Origin: Hyphomicrobiaceae bacterium
GTDB lineage: Bacteria; Pseudomonadota; Alphaproteobacteria; Rhizobiales; Hyphomicrobiaceae
Length of the DNA stretch: 64,000 nucleotides
Direction: 5' to 3'
Assembly (NCBI GenBank): GCA_022842785.1
Contig: JALHOW010000001.1
Coordinates: forward strand, 620,001 to 684,000
Made by a program: the position numbers and the translations under genes. This document shows, in pieces, positions 51,962-60,759 of this stretch. The notes beneath the pieces are model-generated. The model saw only the letters and a list, made by a program, of their open reading frames with translations, was not told the DNA's origin and did not search any database. The stretch's first letter is position 1. Every line of letters starts with the position of its first letter.

Positions 51962-53008
51962 ATGTTTCGGTCGATCGTGTTCAAGGCCGGGGTCTTTCCC
52001 CGGTCTTTGCTGGTTTGCCTCTGCAGTTTGCTGACGATCCTCGCCTTCGCGTCGGGCAGAACGATTGCGTCCGATGCGGCGAAGATCGTCGGCCCGAACG
52101 CCTGCGCCGAATGTCACAAGCAGGAGGCGGAGGCCTGGAAGGGCTCGCACCATTTCAAAACATTTCGCGAGATGCCACGCCGCAAGGAAGCCAATCAAAT
52201 AGCGGAAAAGATGGGTGTCCAGCGCATCAGATCGGAGGGTATCTGCCTCGGCTGCCACTACACGGTGCAGCAGAAGGACAACAGCAAACAGCCCGTTGCC
52301 GGGATCTCCTGCGAGTCATGCCATAGCGCCGGCGAGGATTGGATCAAGGTCCACAGCCAGTTCAGCGGCAAGACCGAGAAGACAGAGACGAAGGCAGAGA
52401 AAGATGCGCGTTTGAAGCTCGCCTCGTCCAAGGGGATGATCAGACCATCCGCTATCTATCAAATGACCAAGAACTGCTACAGCTGCCACGTCGTGCCGCA
52501 AGAGGATCTTGTGAACAAAGGCGGGCATCCCGCGGGCAGTGCGTTCGAGATGGTGTCCTGGTCGCAGGGCGAAGTGCGGCACAACACCTGGCACTCCAAG
52601 GGCAAGGAGAATGTCCAGGCCAATGCGTCGCGCAAACGGATGCTCTATCTTGTTGGTCTCGGCGTCGAACTCGAGACGGCCCTCCGCGCTATCGGAAAGT
52701 CAACAGTCAGACGCACCTATGCGTTCGCCATGGCCAAGCGCGCCGACAACGCGCGCAAGCAGCTCGCCGCTGCAGCGAAGGCGGTGCCGAGCGTTCCCGA
52801 GATCGCGAAGCTCGTCGAGTTCGGGCACTCGGCCGGGTTGAAGCTGAACAATGAGCGCTATCTGGCTGCTGCTGCCGATGGCATTGCAAAGACGTTGGCG
52901 AGCATTTCCGAGAAGTACGACGGCAGTACCATGGCTGGGCTCGACAGCCTCATACCCGGATCGGACAAGTTCAAAGGCAAGGCACAACCACCCGGTACAT
53001 CGAATTGA
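51962..53008 (+). CDS. Tetraheme cytochrome c, c554-like
   Basis: The 348-residue protein has a signal peptide (LLVCLCSLLTILAFASG) and four CXXCH sites: Cys48 (CAECH), Cys95 (CLGCH), Cys117 (CESCH) and Cys172 (CYSCH). Four hemes with this layout, including ACAECHKQEAEAWKGSHHFK, fit cytochrome c554, known as an electron carrier after hydroxylamine oxidoreductase in ammonia oxidisers. No such oxidoreductase is in the window. The C-terminal half is helical and has no heme site. The gene starts 7 bases after the reductase gene, so the two are co-transcribed. Confidence 0.9.
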   Translation: MFRSIVFKAGVFPRSLLVCLCSLLTILAFASGRTIASDAAKIVGPNACAECHKQEAEAWKGSHHFKTFREMPRRKEANQIAEKMGVQRIRSEGICLGCHYTVQQKDNSKQPVAGISCESCHSAGEDWIKVHSQFSGKTEKTETKAEKDARLKLASSKGMIRPSAIYQMTKNCYSCHVVPQEDLVNKGGHPAGSAFEMVSWSQGEVRHNTWHSKGKENVQANASRKRMLYLVGLGVELETALRAIGKSTVRRTYAFAMAKRADNARKQLAAAAKAVPSVPEIAKLVEFGHSAGLKLNNERYLAAAADGIAKTLASISEKYDGSTMAGLDSLIPGSDKFKGKAQPPGTSN

Positions 53009-53084
53009 TGCGGGACGCCGAGCCGTGCCTCGAGTTTACTGATGAGGAGAGTGGCACCACGATGGGTGTTCTCGGGGGATCGCC

Positions 53085-53957
53085 ATGAGATCCGCGGCGC
53101 GGCGTGCGTCTGACGGTTCAATCGGCATCCGTACAGCCCAGGGTCTGATAATCGCGCTGATTTCCGGCGGATTGTTCTGGCTCGTCTGGATCTATGGCAA
53201 CGGGCTCCGCGATCCGCGCTATCTCGACGGTTGGATACTGGCGAGTGGCATGGGGCTGCAGATCTATTTTCACGTTGCCATCAAGCGCGGCAGCCTGTCC
53301 CCAAGCGCGGCCACACGCTGGCGAAAGATCCACCTGTTCGTCGGCTATCTGTTGATTGCCGCGTTCCTCTCGCATTGCGAGTTCTCGCTGCCGGATACGG
53401 GTTTCGAGTGGGCGCTGTGGTCTGGCTTCGTGCTCGTAACACTGAGCGGCATTCTCGGGACTTACCTTGCGTGGGCGCTCAAGGCGCGGCACGGGCTCGA
53501 CGAGAGCGTGGGGCTGGATCGCATACCGGCACGCCGTGCGGAACTCGCCGAAGAGGTTCATGCCATTGTCGCCGATAGCGATCCGGCGCCGACGTTGTTT
53601 GCCTTGCCTGCACCGCCCCATGATGCCTGGATCATGGATCTCTATTCGATGCACTTGGAGACCTACTTCGAAGGGCCGCGGAATCTCATGGCCCATCTCA
53701 TCGGTTCCAAGCGCCCACTCAAGCGCCTGACCGACGAGATCGAGAGCCTGTCCCGCTACGTCGATCCGCAAAGCCAGGAGAAGCTTGCGGCCATCAAGAA
53801 CCTGGTAGTCGAAAAGGATCGGCTCGACTTCGCACGCATCTATCTCGGACTGTCGAAAGGCTGGCTGTTCGTGCACGTGCCCGTCACTTACGGCCTGATC
53901 GTGCTGACAGTGCTGCACATCCTCGTCGTGTATGCTTTTTCGTCGGGGCCACTGTGA
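53085..53957 (+). CDS. Membrane protein with intramembrane histidines, possible cytochrome b
   Basis: The 290-residue protein has five predicted helices: about residues 19-38, 47-66, 82-99, 109-130 and 260-284. Histidines lie in or beside helices at His63, His83, His97, His264 and His278, a pattern that could ligate one or two b-type hemes. A soluble loop of about 125 residues separates helices 4 and 5. I could not assign it to a named family. It sits between the tetraheme and decaheme genes, and its stop overlaps the decaheme start (TGATG). A quinol- or NADH-linked link between cytoplasm and periplasm is the obvious hypothesis. Confidence 0.7.
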   Translation: MRSAARRASDGSIGIRTAQGLIIALISGGLFWLVWIYGNGLRDPRYLDGWILASGMGLQIYFHVAIKRGSLSPSAATRWRKIHLFVGYLLIAAFLSHCEFSLPDTGFEWALWSGFVLVTLSGILGTYLAWALKARHGLDESVGLDRIPARRAELAEEVHAIVADSDPAPTLFALPAPPHDAWIMDLYSMHLETYFEGPRNLMAHLIGSKRPLKRLTDEIESLSRYVDPQSQEKLAAIKNLVVEKDRLDFARIYLGLSKGWLFVHVPVTYGLIVLTVLHILVVYAFSSGPL

Positions 53958-56176
53958 TGTGGTGGCGAGGAGGGAGCCGTGCAGTTCGCAGGCCGCCGGC
54001 CGAGAAGCCCGCGCGTCCGAACCTGTTGCGCGACCGCATTGCCGCTCTTGCGGCAATCGTGACGGCCGTCTGCGTCGCTGCAGTGTTCCTCCTCGCCAAG
54101 GACACACAGTTCCTCATGCCGGGCCCGCTCATCAGCGCGCACAGTGCGATCGAGAATTGCAGCACGTGCCATACCGGGAGCGGGAGCAGCGGGAACCTCA
54201 GTTGGACGCAGGGTCTTGTCCCCCGTGATCCGCACGCTGACAGCAAGGCCTGTCTCACCTGCCACAAAATGCCGGACACGGCCTTCAATGCGCATGGAGC
54301 TTCCGTCGATGCGCTGAAGCGGAGCACGGAGCGGCTGATCAAGACTGCAGCGACCATGGACGCGCCGCTATCGGCGCGCGTCCAGGGCAGTGCCTTTCCG
54401 ACGGACGGTATGACGGAGCAAGGCCTATCTTGCGCGACCTGCCATCAGGAACATCAGGGTGCCAAGTTCAATCTGAGTAAGATCTCGAATGAGCAATGCC
54501 GCTCCTGCCATGTCGTCAAATTCGACAGCTTCGACGGCCAGCATCCGAAGTTCGAGAGCTATCCCTTCAAGCATCGCACGCCGATCATCTACGATCACGC
54601 GGGACACTTCGGTAAGCACTTCCCGGAAGTGTCAAAGAAGGATCCGGCAAAGCGTATTCCCGAGACCTGCGCGAGCTGTCACAACAGTCGCGATGACAAG
54701 CGCCTCATGTCCGTGGCGCCATTCGAGCAGACCTGTTCGAGCTGCCATCTCGATCAGATCACGGGTAAGGATCGCGTGAGTGGTCCGAAAGGCATCGCCT
54801 TCCTGACATTACCCGGCCTCGACCTGCCAACGCTGAAGAAGAAGAACGCTGCGATCGGCGAATGGCCCGACGCGTCCGAAGCCGCGCTCGCGCCCTTCAT
54901 GAAGGTGATGATCAGCCGGACCGATCAGGGGCGTGCTTTGATCAAGACCGTGGAAGGTCTGAACCTTCAGGATCTGTCAAAGGCGAACGATCGCCAGATC
55001 AGAGCAGTCACGAGCCTCGTTTGGGAAATCAAGGGGCTCTTCTACGCGCTGATCAAGGGAAAGGCTTCCGATGTACTTGCCGACCTCGGCATGGGTGGAG
55101 GGGCGAAGCTGAGTGCCGGTCTCGTCGCCGATCTTACCGCGAGCATGCCGCGCGATGTCGTCGTCGCCGCACAACAGCAATGGCTGCCCAATCTCGGCGC
55201 GGAAATGGCCAATCGCCCGGAACAGCGCAAAGTGCAAGGCCAGGAAAAGCGGCAGGAGCCGACGCAGCAGGAGCCGGGCGGTTGGATCACGACCACGACG
55301 GAGTCGAGATCGACGGTCGATAGCGATACGGCGACCATACCCGAGCCGTTCCGGATCGCTCAGGCCGATGCGCCGGCACCTCGGGCAAAGGCGGCGGACC
55401 AGACGGACGATCTACTCAATCCGACGGAGGATGAGCTGAAAGGAATTGCCGGCCCCACCAAGGAAGCTCTGTCGAAAGGTGGAAGAGCTGGTGGCAAACC
55501 TGACGCCGCTCCATCTGCCGACGCGAGTCCGCCTGCGGCTGCTGCGCCCGCGGCGCCAGAATCTGCAGCAGCAGCGCCGCAGCGCGGCGCGGCACCCGTG
55601 ATCAGTATCGAAAGCGGCGTGGATCCAGAGAGCTGGGCCGAGTATGGCGGCTGGTACCATCAGGATCACGCGATCTTCTATCGTCCTGCGGGCCACAAGG
55701 ATAAGTTCATCCACACATGGCTCTTCCTGACGGGCCCGCAGGCGCCGAAGGGGCAGAAGACTCCCGCGGCAGCGGTCTTCGACTATCTCACGAGCAAGGA
55801 CGCGCAAGGCTCATGCACGAAGTGCCACAGCGTGGATGATTTGCAGGGCAAAGGGCGCGTGGTGAATTTCTCGCCGCCCAAGGTCGAGAGCAGGCAGGGG
55901 CGCTTCACACAGTTCGTCCACGAGCCGCATTTCGGCATCATGGAGAACCGTGGTTGCTTGACGTGCCATAGCCTCGAGAAGGAACGCCCCTATCTGAAAA
56001 GCTACGAGCAGGGCAATCCGAAGAGCTTCGCGTCAAACTTCGGCGGCGTGAAGAAGGAGCTCTGCCAGTCCTGCCACACGAGCAACATGGCGCGGCAAGA
56101 CTGCCTGACGTGCCACAAGTATCATGTGAATGGCGTGCTCACGCCCATCATCAACACGAAGATCCCAACGGAATAG
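53957..56176 (+). CDS. Membrane-anchored decaheme cytochrome c
   Basis: The 739-residue protein has one N-terminal anchor (ALAAIVTAVCVAAVFLLA) and ten CXXCH sites. Six lie in the first third at about residues 68, 99, 159, 181, 238 and 260 (CSTCH, CLTCH, CATCH, CRSCH, CASCH, CSSCH). Four lie at the end at about 620, 667, 703 and 716 (CTKCH, CLTCH, CQSCH, CLTCH). The middle 350 residues carry no heme and include a proline- and alanine-rich disordered stretch (about 500-560), so two heme modules are joined by a flexible linker. ATG 53957 overlaps the previous stop; GTG 53954 is an alternative. It ends the plus-strand operon. Confidence 0.9.
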   Translation: MWWRGGSRAVRRPPAEKPARPNLLRDRIAALAAIVTAVCVAAVFLLAKDTQFLMPGPLISAHSAIENCSTCHTGSGSSGNLSWTQGLVPRDPHADSKACLTCHKMPDTAFNAHGASVDALKRSTERLIKTAATMDAPLSARVQGSAFPTDGMTEQGLSCATCHQEHQGAKFNLSKISNEQCRSCHVVKFDSFDGQHPKFESYPFKHRTPIIYDHAGHFGKHFPEVSKKDPAKRIPETCASCHNSRDDKRLMSVAPFEQTCSSCHLDQITGKDRVSGPKGIAFLTLPGLDLPTLKKKNAAIGEWPDASEAALAPFMKVMISRTDQGRALIKTVEGLNLQDLSKANDRQIRAVTSLVWEIKGLFYALIKGKASDVLADLGMGGGAKLSAGLVADLTASMPRDVVVAAQQQWLPNLGAEMANRPEQRKVQGQEKRQEPTQQEPGGWITTTTESRSTVDSDTATIPEPFRIAQADAPAPRAKAADQTDDLLNPTEDELKGIAGPTKEALSKGGRAGGKPDAAPSADASPPAAAAPAAPESAAAAPQRGAAPVISIESGVDPESWAEYGGWYHQDHAIFYRPAGHKDKFIHTWLFLTGPQAPKGQKTPAAAVFDYLTSKDAQGSCTKCHSVDDLQGKGRVVNFSPPKVESRQGRFTQFVHEPHFGIMENRGCLTCHSLEKERPYLKSYEQGNPKSFASNFGGVKKELCQSCHTSNMARQDCLTCHKYHVNGVLTPIINTKIPTE

Positions 56177-56224
56177 TCGTTGAGTGATGAGCTGAGCGCA
56201 CTTGCCGGTGGAGCGGGCTGCGTC

Positions 56225-56758
56225 TCAGTTCGTGCCATCGAGGACGGGATGCGCGCCACGCAGCGCTGCATTCTCGGCACGGATGCGAACGGCCAGAACC
56301 GCTGCATTCGCCAGCGAGAATATCAAGGCAAAGGCGACAAGCCCGAACGCCATGGGCAGAACGAAAATCTCGGCTGCGACGACGGCATAATTCGGATGCG
56401 AGAGAAAGCGATATGGGCCGCTGCGGATCGGCGGAGCCTCAGGCAATACGATGACGCGTGTCGTCCATCGCGCACCGAGCGTGAGGAGAACCCAACCTCG
56501 CGTGGCTTGCAAGAGCAGGAATACGGCGAGCCAGCCGTAGTGCGGATGTATGCCGTGTGCCAGGAGCCACAGTCCGGCCAGCCACGCCGTGTGCAGAGCG
56601 ACGATCAACGGGTAGTGCGATGCCCCGTGCTCGACGCCACCAATCTCCTTGAGACGTGACTCGTTGAAGCGGGCATAAACGAGTTCTGCGAGCCGTTGCG
56701 CCGTTACGAGAGCGAGCACAGCGATGGCGAGCGCATCGAGATGAAGCCAGTCGGGCAT
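56225..56758 (-). CDS. Isoprenylcysteine carboxyl methyltransferase-like membrane methyltransferase
   Basis: This 177-residue protein has four to five membrane helices and the ICMT-family core GPYRFLSHPNYAVVAAEIFV. Such enzymes methylate small lipophilic substrates; next to type III polyketide synthases they methylate alkylpyrone or alkylresorcinol products, as the YpbQ/BpsB protein does in Bacillus. Here its ATG overlaps the stop of a type III polyketide synthase (TGATG at 56758), which supports that role. It is convergent with the decaheme gene. Confidence 0.85.
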   Translation of the reverse strand: MPDWLHLDALAIAVLALVTAQRLAELVYARFNESRLKEIGGVEHGASHYPLIVALHTAWLAGLWLLAHGIHPHYGWLAVFLLLQATRGWVLLTLGARWTTRVIVLPEAPPIRSGPYRFLSHPNYAVVAAEIFVLPMAFGLVAFALIFSLANAAVLAVRIRAENAALRGAHPVLDGTN

Positions 56759-57816
56759 CAAGCTGGAACTCCCTCGAGCGTCACCGTGCTCAGCGTGAAG
56801 CCGGGGCCGAATGCCATGAGCATCGAGCGTGAAGGCAGGCCTGCCGCCAATGCGCGCTCCAGTACGAAGAGTGCGGTGGGCGCGGACATATTTCCGAAGT
56901 GTGCCAGCACTGCGCGCTCATGGTCGAGTGAGCCGGCCTTCAATGACAGCCCGCTTTCGATCGCTTCAATGATCTTGGCGCCGCCGGGATGGCAGATGAA
57001 GCGGTCGATGCTGTCGCGCGAGAGACCTTGGCGCTGAAGGATGTGCCCGACTGCGGGACGCAAATGCTCCAGGGCGAACGGTGGGATCGAGCGATCAAAA
57101 ATGACGCCAAAGCCTTGCTGATCGACATCCCAACCCATGATGTTGAGCGTATCGGGCCAGGTGTACTCGTCTGCAGCCGTAATCCGCGCGCAGCCGCGCG
57201 CATCCGTTCGGATGACGGCCGCCGCGGCGCCGTCACCGAACAGCGCAAGTGCCACGATGTTGGCTTTGGTCAGCTTGTCGAGCCTGATTGCGAGCGAGCA
57301 CAACTCGACTGCGACCACCAGGACGTTGCTGCCAGGGCGTGCTTCGGCGAGACGCGCGCCGATTGAAAGGCCGGTAACGCCGCCGGCACAGCCTAAGCCG
57401 AAGACGGGTACACGCGCGATGTCAGGTCGCAGTTTCAATGCTGCGGCCGCGCGCGTTTCCAAGCTCGGCGTTGCGATGCCGGTCGAGGATACGGTGACCA
57501 CGCAATCGACATCCGCGCCTGAGAGGCCGGCTCTTGCGAGCGCTCGATGTGATGCAGCGACGAACAGTTGTGTGGCTTCGGAAAGGTACACTTCGGTGCG
57601 TTCGGGCCAGGACCGATCCTGCTCGTACCACTCACCGGGACGCACGGCATGGCGACGTGCGATGCCGGCATTCTCGAATACGGGCGCAAGGCGCTCGAAC
57701 TCCGGCATGCGAAGGCCGAACATGCGCCGTGTGCGTTCCGCGACCTCATCCTGGGTAGCGATGTACTCGGGTACGGCAGTGGCGATCGAACACAACCGCG
57801 CTTTGGATCCAGGCAA
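56758..57816 (-). CDS. Type III polyketide synthase (chalcone/stilbene synthase family)
   Basis: The enzyme extends an acyl-CoA starter with malonyl-CoA and cyclises the product to an alkylpyrone or alkylresorcinol. The Cys-His-Asn triad is visible: Cys143 in GLGCAGGVTG, His274 in ICHPGGAK and Asn307 in FGNMSAPTALF, counted from the start chosen here. That start is TTG 57816, which has GGGAG eight bases upstream and gives the family N-terminus (KARLCSIATAVPEYIATQDE); an ATG at 57915 would add 33 unlikely residues. The methyltransferase follows with overlapping stop and start. The product is probably a membrane lipid or quinone-like compound. Confidence 0.9.
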   Translation of the reverse strand: MPGSKARLCSIATAVPEYIATQDEVAERTRRMFGLRMPEFERLAPVFENAGIARRHAVRPGEWYEQDRSWPERTEVYLSEATQLFVAASHRALARAGLSGADVDCVVTVSSTGIATPSLETRAAAALKLRPDIARVPVFGLGCAGGVTGLSIGARLAEARPGSNVLVVAVELCSLAIRLDKLTKANIVALALFGDGAAAAVIRTDARGCARITAADEYTWPDTLNIMGWDVDQQGFGVIFDRSIPPFALEHLRPAVGHILQRQGLSRDSIDRFICHPGGAKIIEAIESGLSLKAGSLDHERAVLAHFGNMSAPTALFVLERALAAGLPSRSMLMAFGPGFTLSTVTLEGVPA

Positions 57817-58107
57817 TGCTGAAACTCCCAGAACGACGCCCGCAAGAAAGCCGCCAATATTGCGGCTCCAGGTATGTGAAGCCACGCAACCGCGACGAAA
57901 TGATGGAGCAGGCAAGCGTTTTCGAGGCAGCGCTCGGCGAAGGTCATCGACCGCTGCGCGAGCCCACTAAGTCATCAATCGCGGCAATGCAGTGTGGCGG
58001 CGCCGACGGCCGCGCGCACATCGGTATTAACCCCGGAACTGAGATAAGAGAGGTCGATATCGGCGCCTATATCGTCCGTTCAATTGACCTGTGGTTGCGG
58101 CCAGCGC

Positions 58108-59466
58108 TCACGTATGGCGCGGCACGGTCAGGCCGAGCAGCGACGCTGCATCGTCGGACCGATCAAGATCCCAGAGAGCATCCACGATCGGCTGCACATC
58201 GTGAGCGGCGTCCCAGCCGCGGGCGAGCGTGCGCAATTTGTCCTCGATATCACGATCGCTCAAGGGTTGCGCCAGGCTACCGCGCGCTGCACTGACGGTA
58301 CGCTCGAACTCGGCACCATCCTCCGTGATGATGCGCACGGAGGCAGCTTCTACGGCGATCGTCTCATCCTGCTCGAGCTGCACTTTTGCGCGCAAGGCCA
58401 TTACCGAGGGGGCGCGGACGCAGGCGTCAGTGTATTGAGCGAGGCCCGCTTCATCGAACAGAAGGGCCGCGGCCACGCTGTGCTGCACGCTGACCTGCGC
58501 TTCGCGACCTGTCGTTACGTGCGGGCGATCCGTACGCGCCGCGAGCAGCGGATGCCCGCGAACGATGATCTGCTGAATAGAGACAGGTGCGATTGCGTGC
58601 TCCTGGCTCAGCATCAGCGCGGCATCGATTACTGGATGTACGACGATACCGGCCGGATAGGGCTTGTACGTGTTCTGCATAAGCTGCCAGCTCTCACCCA
58701 GCCCCTGCGTAAGCGCAGACCAGTCGATGGCCGACGGCGCAAGAGCATTGAGATAGCCCTGGCGGCCCTCGAGTGGCGTGGGCGGACCTCTGTAGCCACG
58801 TTCTGCGAGCAGCGCCGACCACAAGCCATTACGAGCGGCATTGCCGACGCTGAGGCTTTTCGATGGGGTGCCGAGACACTCCACGAGCCCGCCTGTCTGG
58901 GTGGCGGCGGCGCCGATCGCCCACACCAGGCGCTGGGCGTCGAGCCCGAGGAGCTTGCCTGCAGCCACTGCCGCACCGAGGCAGCCGCAAGTCGATGTAA
59001 TGTGCCAGCCGCGCCCATAGTGCTCGGGTGAAATCGCATTGCCCACGCGGCATTCGACCTCGACGCCCAAGGCGAATGCGAGGAGCAGATCGCGCCCCGA
59101 GCTGCGCCGCATCTCCGCGAGGGCGAAGAGCGCCGGTGCGATGGGAGCTGTGGGATGGATGACGGTACGCAGATGCGTGTCATCGAAGTCGAAGACATTG
59201 CCGCTCGCTGCATTGAGAAAGGCTGCGCTCAGCGCATCCACGCGTTCGTTTCTGCCGATCACGGTCGCCTGCCCGGCTCGCGTGAAAGACGAGAGCGACT
59301 GGAGCGCGATCTCCACGGCGTCCTCGCGGCATCCCGCGAGCGCCGTAGCGATGAAGTTGAGGATGGAGCGCTTGGCCTCGTGCTGTGCCTTGGGCGGGAG
59401 ATTATCCCACTGCGTGCGCGAAACGAACTCGGCGAGTGTGGCTGTGACGTCTGTCGGGCGGGTCAT
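58108..59466 (-). CDS. MmgE/PrpD family protein
   Basis: This complete 452-residue member of the MmgE/PrpD family has the typical start (LAEFVSRTQWDNLPPKAQHE), the FDFDDTHLRTVIHPTAPIAP active-site-like segment and GRGWHITSTCGCLGAAVAAG. Related enzymes dehydrate 2-methylcitrate, but many members have other or unknown substrates. It is divergent from a NitT/TauT-type ABC importer and may act on the compound that importer brings in. It differs clearly from the partial paralogue at the left window edge. Confidence 0.88.
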   Translation of the reverse strand: MTRPTDVTATLAEFVSRTQWDNLPPKAQHEAKRSILNFIATALAGCREDAVEIALQSLSSFTRAGQATVIGRNERVDALSAAFLNAASGNVFDFDDTHLRTVIHPTAPIAPALFALAEMRRSSGRDLLLAFALGVEVECRVGNAISPEHYGRGWHITSTCGCLGAAVAAGKLLGLDAQRLVWAIGAAATQTGGLVECLGTPSKSLSVGNAARNGLWSALLAERGYRGPPTPLEGRQGYLNALAPSAIDWSALTQGLGESWQLMQNTYKPYPAGIVVHPVIDAALMLSQEHAIAPVSIQQIIVRGHPLLAARTDRPHVTTGREAQVSVQHSVAAALLFDEAGLAQYTDACVRAPSVMALRAKVQLEQDETIAVEAASVRIITEDGAEFERTVSAARGSLAQPLSDRDIEDKLRTLARGWDAAHDVQPIVDALWDLDRSDDAASLLGLTVPRHT

Positions 59467-59672
59467 GCTTGTGCTGGGGTTCGAGGCGCTGATCTAGGCG
59501 GACGCACCGCGCAAACTATCCGGCGCCCGCATGGGGCTATATCAGCATTGTATTCGGTCGATGTATGCATAATTGCGGGTACCGCGGCGTGTCCAGACCG
59601 TGCCATATACCAAGCAACCTGCATGGATCGACGTAAGCAGGCTCGAAACAACTAATTTCAGGGAGTGAAACG

Positions 59673-60680
59673 ATGAAGCGCTTTTTCGGCTTATTCCTTG
59701 CGGCTGCGCTCGCCGCTGTGCCCATCGCGGCCCAGGCGGAGGTGAAGGAGCTGCGCATTCCGCTCGGCGCTGGTGGCTTCGGATTTCTGCCACTGCATAT
59801 GATGAAAGAGCACAAGCTCATCGAGAAGCACTCGGCTGCGGCCGGCGTGCCGGTGACGGTGAACTGGGCCAACATCGGCGGTCCCTCGGTCATGAACGAG
59901 GCACTGCTCTCAGGTTCGGCGGATTTCATTTCGGCAGGACCGCCGGCATTTCTCACGCTCTGGGACCGCACGCGCGGCACACCTGTCCAGGTGAAAGCGG
60001 CAGCCGGCATGAGCTCCATGCCGATGTACCTCAATACGAGTGCTGATCATTTGAAGGCGCTCGACGATATCAAGCCGGACGACAAGATCGCGGTCACGGC
60101 CGTGAAGGTCTCGATCCCGTCGATCATCATGCAGATGCACGCGCTGCAGAAGTACGGCAAGGACGAGGTGTTCCGCTTCGATCGCAATACCGTTTCCATG
60201 ACCCATCCGGATGGTGTCGTCGCCATGCTGACGGGCAACAAGCAGATCACGGCGCACTACACATCGCCGCCGTTCCATCATCGCGAGATCAAGGAAAAGA
60301 ACATCCGCACCATTCAGACGACGAGCGACGTCATGGGTGGTTCGACGACCTTCACGATGATCTCCACCACGGAGCGCTTCCAGAAGGCCAATCCGAAGGT
60401 GTTCGGCGCTTTCCTCGCGGCGCTTCAGGAGTCGCATAAGATGATTGCGGCCGACAAGAAGGGCGCTGCGGCGGTTTTGCTTGCATCAATGGGCGGCAAG
60501 GGCTGGGAGCTCGACGAGCTGGTCGCCATTCTCGAAGACAAGGACATGAAGTACACGACCTCACCCGAGAATCTCATGAAGTACGCCGAGTTCATGCACG
60601 GCATCGGTACGCTGAAGAACAAGCCGGGCTCCTGGAAGGAGATGTTCTTCGAGGAGATGCACGGCCAGAACGGCAGCTGA
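59673..60680 (+). CDS. NitT/TauT-type ABC substrate-binding protein
   Basis: The 335-residue periplasmic receptor has a signal peptide (FFGLFLAAALAAVPIAAQA) and the NMT1/SsuA-like pattern: GGFGFLPLHMMKEHKLIEKH, NEALLSGSADFISAGPPAFL and then KVSIPSIIMQMHALQKYG. This family binds sulfonates, nitrate, thiamine precursors or aromatic acids; the ligand is not evident. ATG 59673 follows CAGGGAG. A GC-rich hairpin lies between it and the ATPase gene. Confidence 0.9.
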   Translation: MKRFFGLFLAAALAAVPIAAQAEVKELRIPLGAGGFGFLPLHMMKEHKLIEKHSAAAGVPVTVNWANIGGPSVMNEALLSGSADFISAGPPAFLTLWDRTRGTPVQVKAAAGMSSMPMYLNTSADHLKALDDIKPDDKIAVTAVKVSIPSIIMQMHALQKYGKDEVFRFDRNTVSMTHPDGVVAMLTGNKQITAHYTSPPFHHREIKEKNIRTIQTTSDVMGGSTTFTMISTTERFQKANPKVFGAFLAALQESHKMIAADKKGAAAVLLASMGGKGWELDELVAILEDKDMKYTTSPENLMKYAEFMHGIGTLKNKPGSWKEMFFEEMHGQNGS

Positions 60681-60711
60681 GCGGGAAACGCACACGCGCG
60701 TTACAGCACCA

Positions 60712-60735
60712 GGGGCGGGCGCATGAGCCCGCCCC
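60712..60735 (+). terminator. GC-rich hairpin between ABC receptor and ATPase genes
   Basis: GGGGCGGGC and GCCCGCCCC form a perfect 9-base-pair stem with a 6-base loop (GCATGA), 31 bases after the receptor stop. No T-run follows, so it probably protects or partly ends the receptor mRNA, raising its level over the membrane subunits. Confidence 0.6.
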
Positions 60736-60759
60736 CGCAGTTCTGACTGGACCGGATTG

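Noticed and set aside
51962-53008. Ammonia-oxidation pathway suggested by the c554-like tetraheme protein
   Set aside because: No hydroxylamine oxidoreductase, ammonia monooxygenase or cM552 gene is present; c554-like domains occur in many other pathways.
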